Assembly (NCBI GenBank): GCA_032622095.1 | Contig: CP136064.1 | Span: 186,230,209-186,294,208 of the forward strand | DNA length: 64,000 nucleotides | Origin: Siphonodentalium dalli | Taxonomy: Eukaryota; Mollusca; Scaphopoda; Gadilida; Siphonodentaliidae | Direction: 5' to 3' | Shown here: positions 28,301 through 40,300 of the stretch, piece by piece | Layout: each line of letters opens with the position of its first letter | How positions within the stretch are numbered: position 1 is the stretch's first letter | Translations under genes and position numbers: made by a program | Notes under the pieces: generated by a model | What the model was told of the DNA's origin: nothing | Database searches by the model: none | Seen by the model: only the letters and a program-made list of their open reading frames with translations

Positions 28301-31300
28301 CGTTTCCCTTGTTTCTGTGCATAGAAGAACGCTCGATTTCACTGATTATATAGGAAAATGAAGTATCAATGTGAAGAGTGCTTAAGTGTCTATGCTTGGC
28401 AAGATAGTTTGAAGCGTCATATCAAAGTTAAACACACGCCTTCAGAACAATAACAACAACAATAACAGTATAATCAGCCACAACAACAACAACAACACCA
28501 CCAACAACAACAACAACAACAGTATCATCAGCAACAACAACAACAGTATCATCAGCCACAACAACAACAACAACAGTATCATCAGCCACAACAACAACAA
28601 CAACAACAACACCAACAACAACAACAGTATCATCAGCCACAACAACAACAACACCAACAACAACAACAACACCAACAACACCAACAACAACAACAACAGC
28701 CACCAAGCGACATAACATCCTGCTTTGATGATCCAATGGCCAAAATCCAGGAAGATTTTATTTTCAAGCATCCATTCACGGCATGTGTAAGTGGACCGAC
28801 ATCTAGTGGGAAGACGTACTTCGTGAAAACCTTGCTACAAAAGTCTGCCTCAAAAATATCACCCGCACCTGACAGAATAATATGGTTTTATAAATATTGG
28901 CAGCCCCTATATGACGAAATAAAGTATACCGTCACCCCTCATGTCAACTTTATACGAGGAATACCAGCAAACTTGGATTCTCTTATCAACCCCCGGTATA
29001 AAAATCTAGTTATACTCGATGACTTGATGCAAGCTTCATCAAAAGACCAGAGAGTTAATGATTTGCATTCCGAAGGAAGTCACCATTTGAACTTATCTTT
29101 GATAAGTTTGAACCAGAATTTCTAGTACAACAAAGATCCAACGCAACGACGAAATTGTCAATATTTGGTATTGTTCAATAACCCAATCGACAAGGGATTA
29201 ATTTCAACATTATCAAGACAGATGTATCCTGAATGTCCTCAGCGTATGGTTCGAGAGTTTTCGGAAGCGACGAGTGAACCGTACGGTTACCTACTGGTGG
29301 ATTTAAAAGCCGCAACACCGGACACATTACGTCTGCGACAGAATGTACTAAAAAGGGACACGAACCAACATATGGGTGAATGGAATGGCATGAAATACGA
29401 TGACAGAGAACACCCAGATGAACAGAATGGGATGAAAAAACATACAAAAGACACTGAGACCCAGGGTCAATAGAATGCGATGAAATACGATGACAGAGAA
29501 CTCCCTGGTCAAGGCATAGCATATAATTATATTGTGCCCCAGGGTCAACATAATGGGTATACTAAGGACATAAGGCCACCTGGTGAGCTCGATGAAATTA
29601 ATAAGAAGAACCGTCAAAACATAGACATTCGAGAAGACATGTCGTAACCTTGTAATGACTGCGGGCTTTTGTTCCAAGATCATTATGATGTTCAGAGGCA
29701 CGTAAAAAACTGGTGTAAAGAAAATAAGTTAAAACGAAAATTAACTGAGGACACGGATGATAGTCAGAATAAGAAAATTAAATTGAATGAAGATGAATAC
29801 TTCAAAAGTTTGTGTGATGAGAGTAGAGATAAAACACATGAGGAATGGAGTGATAAAGTGGAAACGTATAAGGCAAATGGCTCGACAGAAGCAAAAGAAC
29901 AAGCTGACAAGGACCTTAAAAGTGAACACATGAGGCAATTTATGAATGGTTATGCTTGGACAATAGTAGCGTATCTGCAGCTGCGCAATGGGACTCTGCA
30001 CAACAGAGTCATGGATAAAGTCGACAAATATTTGAATAATAGTTATGAAGATCGTGATGCAGTGAAAATGTCAATATTAAAGTACAAACCGATGCTAGAA
30101 ACATTCATGGACGAAACAAATGACACTTCTGACGAAAGTGATGACAATTCGGACGATTAAATTTCAATAAACTTCATCAACATGATATTCTCGTTTTCGT
30201 TAAATATCTATAAGCGGGGAGAGAGTGAGTGGATTATTGGGAATTGTAGAGTGAGAAACGATACGTAATGATAAAAGGCGCATTAAGAGCCCGAAAATTT
30301 TAACTTTAAATATTGTTCTGTGTCATTTTAACTTTCAACCACAGCGCTTGTATTGTTAACATTCATTCATAATGAGTGTCTTGTGTCCCTTTAGAGTGTA
30401 TTGTGTTCCTTTAATATTCAAACACCAAAATTGCATCACGTTCCTTGTTTCGTGTCACTTTAACTCCTTGAGTGTATTGCCCCTTCTAATGATGTCATAG
30501 CATGGGTACATGCAAGACAGTATAACACTATGACTATGTCTGTATCTGTTGTTGGGAAGATGTGAAATATAAATTTCAGTTCATTCGTGTAGTAATTTCG
30601 TATGAATGAAACACTCTTCATTCGTGTATTACCAACAGGAAGTTGTACTATTTTTCAAAGCAATCACGATGTGTAAAATTTTCATTAAATTACAATAAAC
30701 CAAGGGCTAAGGTGTAACAGGTTTATGGTCAAATAACCCAGAGTGACTTAATTCACAATGAAGTGGACAAACAATACATCTTGCATCTACAGTGGAGTCT
30801 ACTTCATTGTGAATTAAGTCACTCTGGGTTATTTGACCATAAACCTGTTACACCTTAGCCCTTGATTTATTGTAATTTAATGAAAATTTTACACATCGTG
30901 ATTGCTTTGAAAAATAGTACAACTTCCTGTTGGTAATACACGAATGTAGAGTGTTTCATTCATACGAAATTACTACACGAATGAACTGAAATTTATATTT
31001 CACATCTTCCCAACAGATACAGACATAGTCATAGTGTTATACTGTCTTGCATGTACCCATGCTATGACATCATTAGAAGGGGCAATACACTCAAGGAGTT
31101 AAAGTGACACGAAACAAGGGACGTGATGCAATATTGGTGTTTGAATATTAAAGGAACACAAGACACTCTAAAGGGACACAAGACACTCATTATGAATGAA
31201 TGTTAACAATACAAGCGCAGTGGTTGAAAGTTAAAATGACACAGAACAATATTTGAAGTTCAAATTTTCGAGCTCTTAAAGCGCCTTTTATCATTACGTA

Positions 31301-34300
31301 TCGTTTCTCACTCTACAATTCCCAATAATCCACTCACTCTCTCCCCGCTTATAGATATATAACGAAAACGAGAATATCATGTTGATGAAGTTTATTGAAA
31401 TTTAATCGTCCGAATTGTCATCACTGTCGTCAGAAGTGTAATTTGTTTCGTCCATGAATTTTTCTAGCATCGGTTTGTACTTTAATATTGACATGTTCAC
31501 TGCATCACGATCTTCATAACCATTATTCAAATATTTGTCGACTTTATCCATGACTCTGTTGTGCAGAGTCCCATTGCGCAGCTGCAGATACGCTACTATT
31601 GTCCAAGCATAACCATTCATAAATTGCCTCATGTGTTCACTTTTAAGGTCCTTGTCAGCTTGTTCTTTTGCTTCTGTTTCTGTCGAGCCATTTGCCTTAT
31701 ACGTTTCCACTTTATCACTCCATTCCTCATGTGTTTTATCTCTACTCTCATCACACAAACTTTTGAAGTATTCATCTTCATTCAATTTAATTTTCTTATT
31801 CTGACTATCATCCGTGTCCTCAGTTAATTTTCGTTTTAACTTATTTTCTTTACACCAGTTTTTTACGTGTCTCTGAACATCATAATGATCTTCGAACAAA
31901 AGCCCGCAGTCATTACAAGGGTACGACATGTCTTCTCGAATGTCTATGTTTTGACGGTTCTTCTTATTAATTTCATCGAGCTCACAAGGTGGCCTTATGT
32001 CCTTAGTATACCCATTATGTTGACCCTGGGGCACAATATAATTATATGCTATGCCTTGACCAGGGAGTTCTCTGTCATCGTATTTCATCGCATTCTGTTG
32101 ACCCTGGGTCTCAGTGTCTTTTGTATGTTTTTTCATCCCATTCTGTTCATCTGGGTGTTCTCTGTCATCGTATTTCATGCCATTCCATTCACCCATATGT
32201 TGGTTCGTGTCCTCTTTTAGTACATTCTGTCGCAGACGTAATGTGTCCGGTGTTGCGGCTTTTAAATCCACCAGTAGGTAACCGTACGGTTCACTCGTCG
32301 CTTCCGACAACTCTCGAACCATACGCTGAGGACATTCAGGATACATCTGTCTTGATAATGTTGAAATTAATCCCTTGTCGATTGGGTTATTGAACAATAC
32401 CAAATATTGACAATTTCGTCGTTGCGTTGGATCTTTGTTGTAGTAGAAATTCTGGTTCAAACTTATCAAAGATAAGTTCAAATGGTGACTTCCTTCGGAA
32501 TGCAAATCATTAACTCTCTGGTCTTTTGATGAAGTTTGCATCAAGTCATCGAGTATAACTAGATTTTTATAACGGGGGTTGATAAGAGAATCCAAGTTTG
32601 CTGGTATTCCTCATATAAAGTTGACATGAGGGGTGACGGTATACTTTATTTCGTCATATAGGGGCTGCCAATATTTATAAAACCATATTATTCTGTCAGG
32701 TGCGGGTGATATTTTTGAGGCAGACGTTTGTAGCAAGGTTTTCACGAAGTACGTCTTCCCACTAGATGTCGGCCCACTTACACATGCCGTGAATGGATGC
32801 TTGAAAATAAAATCTTCCTGGATTTTGGCCATTGGATCATCAAAGCAGGATGTTATGTCGCTTGGTGGCTGTTGTTGTTGTTGTTGGTGTTGTTGTTGTT
32901 GTTGTTGGTGTTGTTGTTGTTGTTGTTGTGGCTGATGATACTGTTGCTGTTGTTGTTGGTGTTGGTGTTGTTGTTGTTGTGGCTGATGATACTGTTGTTG
33001 TTGTTGTTGTTGTGGCTGATGATACTGTTGTTGTTGTTGTGGCTGATGATACTGTTGTTGTTGTTGTTGGTGGTGTTGTTGTTGTTGTTGTGGCTGATGA
33101 TACTGTTGCTGTTGTTGTTGTTGTTCTGAAGGCGTGTGTTTAACTTTGATATGACGCTTCAAACTATCTTGCCAAGCATAGACACTTAAGCACTCTTCAC
33201 ATTGATACTTAATTTTCCTATATAATCAGTGAAATCGAGCGTTCTTCTATGCACCTATATTTATATAGAACAGAAACAAGGGAAACGTGGTGGACTAGTT
33301 AACTAGTTCAGGCTGTCGTTCACAACGTCTCTTCGTGTTGTTTGTACTGGATACAAATTTATCACATTGGCTACAATACAACCTACCTATCCAAATGTCA
33401 ATGCAATTATGAGTGATTTCAATATGAACACTCTATTATATAGATATGTGTAACCTGGTGACATGATGAAATCGATTGTGTACTGAGTTGACCTCCGGCT
33501 TCGTGCCGATTGTGTACTGAGCTGACACCGTGGATAAATTGACCAATGACTGCTATTGTATCTTTTGACAGATATGCGTGCGCAGACTCGTTTGATGTTC
33601 GCTATCGCATTACTATGTTTTCCAATAATTCTCGATAATACACGGATGCCATTTATGCTGAAAGATGAATAAAGAGCGTTCCTTTACTACGAGCTAATAC
33701 TCATTATTTGGATGTATTGTGCTCCGACACGTACACATTGTGTACGCGCATGAATAGGTGCGGGTAAGTGGCGCTATATGCCATATACTCGATAGACCTA
33801 TTTACAGTCACAATCGCGAATAATCGAAACATATCAGCTTTGTTTAGTCTGATGTTACATATGTATATACGTGTACACGGTCTAACGTGTGACCTCTGGT
33901 GAAATAGCGATACACGATGCTCAATAACTTCATCGTGATAGAGAAGTAAAGAATAAACACTCTTTATTATTTATGTAAGAGCAATGACGTCAAATTATTT
34001 CAGGTAAAACATTGTGGAGACAATTATATGATGGAATAGACGGGACGGCGTCTGGTGGACTGGTCCGAGTCGCTGTAATCTTGGCCATTGTCACCATCAG
34101 TATGAATGCATACATTCCAGTGTTTATCATCAGCATGGTATGAATCATTCTCGGCGTGTTGGTCATTTTGTCGTTGATTACAAACAATCAATTGGTACAG
34201 CGATAAGCATAACAAATTGAAAATTTCTTGCATCATCATGCTTTCAGTTTGTTCAAAATAACAATAACATCAAAGTAACTTCAAGTATTGCATGTATACC

Positions 34301-37300
34301 CACTTGTACATATTATTTGAGCGTATGTATGCATAGTTCGATAAGCTGCTAATATGTACGAGTGATAAGATTATGTGACGTATTAGCATTAACGCGATAA
34401 ACAGCTGAGATTATTTAGTTGATGTGTCCGCCATTTAATAGTCGGCCGATATTATTTTCAGTAAGATGTATGCCTGTCTGAACCTTTAAACACATAAGCC
34501 GTCTTAAGCTGAGATTATTTAGTCGGCCGAGATTACAAAACAACAATATACACACATACTGTTCTATGAATTGGTTTTATTTGTACACGGCCACAAAGCA
34601 ATGTGGACCTCAAATATCGTAAATATACTTACGCCCAATTTTATCAACCATTCTCAAATATATAGTACTATATAGTACTAACATACTCAAAATACACTTA
34701 TGCCAAATTTTACGATTGACGTCAACAAGTGGCTCATACTACTCACATGTTACAAAACTTAATGAGCCCCTCTCCGGTATACATTTGTACTAAACAATTA
34801 GTTTAACAAAGTGGCACAATAAGTAACGTATTTACAGCTTCATGTGGTGAATGGGAAAGATGATTGATGGAAGATTGTAACAGATTATTGAGGAAGGATG
34901 AAATAAGAATGATGAAGGGGCCGGTGCCAACGCCGATTGTGTTTGCTATGCTGAGGCGAAACACATATGTTTTGATTGATAATTAATTTATTATCGTGAA
35001 ATGCGAATGTGTACATTAGAACCGCTGTCTAGGATTTAAGCCACGGAATTAGCTGTTTAACGACGGTTTAAACCTGGAGGTTTCCGTAAACCATGTTTTC
35101 ACCAGAGATGAAGAATCCACGCCACTCAGTTGATAATTACAAATTTCTGCCAATCGAAACACACGTGTAGATTACAAATGACCTGATAAATAGTATATGT
35201 CTTAAACTTCCATGCGCGGACAGCGCATGTACAGAACACTGGTACGATGAATGTTTTTCCTTTCGTTAACAGAGTATAAGAACGCTTTCAATGTGTTCGA
35301 TAAGGATGGCAGCGGTAAAATCACGACGAAGGAGATTGGCACAGTGCTCAGGACACTAGGACATAATCCGACGGAGAGGGAGCTGAAGGAGATGGTTGAA
35401 AAGGTGGATCTCAACGGTAATGTATTAACCCTTCAATGACGGGATCTTCCTGAATTTTTGCGAAAACCCTGTGCCAATGCATTCTCTTCTATATGCGAGT
35501 CGACCATAGGTCGCCTCGCATATATAAGAGAATGCATTGACCTAACAAATTTTACATTATTTTTTATAATTGCTAAATAATGTAAGAAAAAAAAATTAAA
35601 CTAATAATAAAAATTGTTAAAGAATGTAAGAAATAATGATAAAAAATTATAATTATTGTTAAAAAATTAAGAAAAAATGATAAAAATCTTTAAAGAATTT
35701 AAAAATTATAAAAATGATAAAATTGTTAAAGAATATATGACAACATGTTAAGAATTGTTATAGAATGTAAGATAATATTATAAAAAATGATAAAAATTGT
35801 TAAAGAATGTAAGAAAAAATTAAAAAAATTATTAAAGAATGTAAGAACAAAATGATAAAAAATGTTAGGCCAATGCATTCTCTTATATATGGGAGACGAC
35901 CTATGGTCGACTCGCATATATAAGAGAATGCATTGGCACAGGATCTTTAATGTTGCGCCAGCGCAGCTCCCACCATTAAAGGGTTAAAGGGGCCCAAGGC
36001 ACTCGCAGTGGGTAAATGTGCAAAAAATATAACAATCTGTAAGAACATCACCACTAAGAACATGGAGAAATGGGAAAGAGTTCTCCAGTAACTAATTAGA
36101 ATATTATGTAAAAAAAATGTTATAGCGATTTGACAGCAAACAGCAAAATAATGTAATAAGTTCAAATATTTTAGTCAGAATATTTTATGACCTTTTCCAA
36201 TGTTTACAGTCAAGTTTCGTTAATTCCGCTGTAATAGTAATGTTTACATATCAATGGTTTTGCCATACGAAATCTCATTACTTTATTTAATTTATTAATA
36301 GTGAAAATAAGAACAAAGTTAAAGTTTTCATATAGTTGTTGATGATCTATAGTTATTTTACATACTTCGCATGAACCCCGTTTGAAGGCATTTAGTCCCT
36401 TTAATAATATTTTGTGACATACATGTGCATACCATGGCTAGTATGCTACATGAGGATTGTCCAAGCAAATTGAAAAAAATCAGAGTTGACGAGAATTTCG
36501 AATAAGTGTTGACGAATGAACATAACAGAGAATAACATTGCCGAATTAAATCCGATCTGACTCCATGCAATTTAGTAAAATATTCCTGTACACATTTTCT
36601 GCTTATTGCCAGGGGAATTACAAACAAAAATTATTGCAGTCAATGTTTAGGACGCTCTTTACTATTGGCTGTTCATGGACAAGGAACCCATACATGCTCT
36701 TTAGACGAGAGATTATTTAAAGTTTTTAGCACCTGACCAAAATTCGAAAACATTATAAAACTGCTTCAGTTTTTTATGTCAACTAAGATGGATCATCCTC
36801 AGGTATTTGGCACAGTAGACCCCGACACCCAAAAGACATATGTGACCCTCCATATCAAATCCAGTCGGAAGTCGGGATTGTTTTACCCTGTGCCAATGCA
36901 TTCTCTTATATATGCGAGTCGACCATAGGTCGCCTCGCATATATAAGAGAATGCATTGGCTTAACAATTTTTTATCATGTTTTTTAAATAAATGTTTCTT
37001 ACAATTTTTAGGACATAAAATAAAAAAAACATCCATTACCCTGCAGGGAGCCCCACACATATATAGAAGCACACAGAAGAGTGTCGTCTGCTCATGTTTG
37101 TCTGGGGCTCTGTATGGGTGAAATTATAAAATTGTTATACAAGAACAAATTATTAAAATTGTAAAAAATTGTTAGGCCAATGCATTCTCTTATATCTGCA
37201 TGCGAGGCGACCTATGGTCGACTCGCATATATAAGAGAATGCATTGGCACAGGGTAAAAAAAAATCCCGACTTCCGACTGGATTTGATATGGCGGGTCAC

Positions 37301-40300
37301 ATATATATATAAGTCTTATATATGTGTCTTTATGGTGGTGGGGTCCATTGTTCCAAATACCGGTGGGTCATCTTATAAGGTTCTGAGATGCAATCGAGTT
37401 GTATATGATGAAGAACAGGGTTATGTGATTCCTGACTAAAATTACAGCACAATGTTGCTCGGTGCGTACTGTAATATTAAGTTTTATTTTACCTCACTTT
37501 AACACGCTTGTCATCCTATAATCCCCGCAGCGGGCAGTAAACCCCGGTGCGGGCGTCAGTAAACCGCACATCGGGCAATAAAAGTTAGACTTTTCCATAC
37601 CAGGGCTAGTCTAATTAGTCAAAAGTAGTCGATTTAGAAGTTATACTAACCAACGGAAGACGTATGTGACAAGCAATACTTATTTATGCTGTGACAGGAG
37701 TTTAGAGAAAATTCAGATACCAGTTCTCGAGAAAAAATACAATCTTAGTCGAGCGCATTCGGAATCTCTGGGTAAATTTAAGTTCCATGCAGGGGGTGGG
37801 GTCTGAAAACTTTTCAGGCACGTATGCTGATTTTTACCTTTTGACCCTGTTGGGACCCACCCACCCCCGCGTCCAAATAATTTTTGTTTCCATTTTCGGT
37901 AGTTTTTTCCGACCATTTTGGACACCCACCCCCCTTTTAACACTAAAACAGATTTGCGGGGGGAAATTCACGGTAAACAGCTGTATATGAATTTCTGTGC
38001 ATATTATTTGTCATGGATGTTAACATTGATATGTAAATAGGAACGAGTCATTTTGGGGTCAATCTGCCAACAAAAAACATGGCTGCCAGCGGCCATCTTG
38101 GATTTCAAAATACAACACGATAGCTGCCTGCAGTCAGTTTAGCAGTTAGAATTACATTATATCTCTTATTCTAAGGTGTTTTAAGCCAAACTCATTGCAA
38201 AAACAGTCAAAAAACTTGCAGGAAAATTTGTTTTTGAGTTGCAGAAAAAATTCTTTGTTGGTCCCATCGACCACCCACCCACCCCGGCATACGTGCCCGG
38301 GAAAAATTGCCCCCCCCCCCCTGTTCCATGCAGCAAAACTTTCACTGCAGACATTTCTCGAGAACTTTGAGCAGTATATATGGGACACTCTATCCTTGAC
38401 GTGTTTTGATACTAAAAGTACCAAATCCCTATCCAGTAACTCGAATAAAGACATCTTTCCAAACATACCGTACATCGATAAAGTAAAACGTAATGCGGAC
38501 AGGAGTAAAAACTCCGACGCGGGCAAAAAGCATTCCCGCAATGGGGTTTACTCAAACACCGTGGAGTGTCTCAAGCAATTGTCAATATTTTCCTACTTAA
38601 ATGCAGCAAATTCCAATGTGAATGTAGGTTTAGTTTCCTAAATTATTTGTATCAATGGAACGTTGACAACGTTGTCCAAATTTATTACCACGCACTCATC
38701 TTGGACCTGAAAACACACAAAATCGAAACATGGAAGCTTATTCTCACACTTCATCGAGCCTTTAGTCACTTTATGGAGCTTTATTCGTCGAACTGTTAAC
38801 AGTTGGTTGAAGCTGTGTTCACCATGCACCTCGTGGAGCCGGAGTTGTGTCCGAAGAAAAACAATTAAAAACAAAATTTCCCTCAAAACAAACCTACCTG
38901 TACTCTTCACTCGTGCCCGCAACGGGGTTTACCCAATAATTGCCCGCAGCGGGTATTATATGACCAACGTGATTAAGGAGGAGCCCCAATCGTGAATTAA
39001 AAACAAATATCAATTTCAAACTACCAATTTGAAGGGGAAAATTATTATCCTCTCTAATTAATGTATGCTATAGTACTATAACAACACATGTTCACCCTCA
39101 CAATATGAGAGCTACGTTCAGATTATTTAAAAAAAAAAAGTGGTTTAAACAAGATAAAAATTAAAATTTTCTGAGGGTGAACAAGTGTTGTCATAGTACT
39201 ATAGCATGCATTGGTGATAGCCTATAATGATTTCCTTCGAATTAATAGTATGAACTTGAGATTATTTGAAAATTAATGAATGGGGCGCCTCCTTAAGACA
39301 CTGCGTTAATTCCCCATTGGATTCTATAACTCATTTGACATTGGTTCCCCGGGAAGACAATCCTCAATCCTTTCCACTCAAGCACAGTCATCATTTTCAT
39401 ATTGGTACATGCAATTTGCGGTATGATCTAGTTGAACTGTTTTGATTGTGTTCGGGACATCTCTTAAGAAACGAATGTAGCTTGCGTGTGTTTTATTAAA
39501 GGATATATAGTGCTATCAGGCACCTGGGAGTATGTGCATGGAGTCATCTTGGCCAACAAAGTGTGATGTCGGTTGTGGTGTGTTATATTGTGATATGAAA
39601 CATATGACCCAATTGACAGAAAACTGTTGAGCAATAACGAACATTATTTAGTGAATGCTATGGAAATAGTATTCAATGAGTTCCCATTGACATCAATTTA
39701 CAGGTGATGGCAAAATCGGGTTCGGAGAGTTTCTTAACGTCATGGTGGCCAGAGGGAAGATCGGAGATAGCACAGACAGTATCAAGGATGCGTTCAGAGT
39801 TTTCGATAAAGAAGGTAATGGATTCATCAGTACAGCGGAGTTACGTCACGTGATGGTGAACATGGGAGATAGACTGACGGACGAGGAGGTGGATGAATTG
39901 ATTAAGGCTGCGGATATGGATGGAAACGGAACGGTGGATTATAATGGTGAGTTGCGGCATCATACATATGCGTGACTAGAAGTATTTGCTTGGGGTGTCC
40001 ACCTTAGGTTACACTGGTCAAATAGGGTTCGGAGTGACATCTAGCGGATGTATATAGGAGAGAATAAAATAGACACTGGGCCCTGATTGGCCAATAGCCT
40101 TGTGTGCTTTTCGCATAAAAAAAATCATCACACCTCTTCCCTATTATTTCCCATAGGTAAAATAACCATTGGCACAGGAATTAACCCTTTGTAGTGAAGT
40201 TTGAATTTTTTGATGTGGTCTAAAATATGACAGTATTTTTTTATGCGGTTCTGACACTAGTTACGAAAACACAAGATTACTCCAGTCACTAGAAATCATT

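Larger units (their letters stand above)
26859..34743. mobile_element. Palindromic Polinton-like element P1 (inverted dimer)
   Basis: Two inverted arms of about 3.9 kb (26859-30764 and 30801-34743) surround a spacer of about 36 bp. The element starts AGTAGTATGAGCC and ends with the complement. The flanking hexamers are CACAAG (26853-26858) and CACATG (34744-34749), a 6-bp duplication with one mismatch. Each arm has one long packaging-ATPase-like gene directed toward the centre plus a small candidate frame. Arm divergence is low by eye, a few percent at most, and each arm has its own mutations. Six-bp duplications and an A32-type ATPase are known for Polinton/Maverick elements and relatives; here polymerase, integrase and capsid genes are not seen. 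It is located in intron 2 of the calmodulin-like gene. Confidence 0.8.

Noticed and set aside
28428-28771. Poly-Val and poly-Leu open frames opposite the CAA tract (also 32797-33143)
   Set aside because: They are antisense readings of a trinucleotide repeat inside the ATPase-like gene.
29175-29701. Antisense frames over the ATPase-like gene (also 31561-32393)
   Set aside because: They are shadows of the coding strand, mirrored in both arms because the arms are copies.
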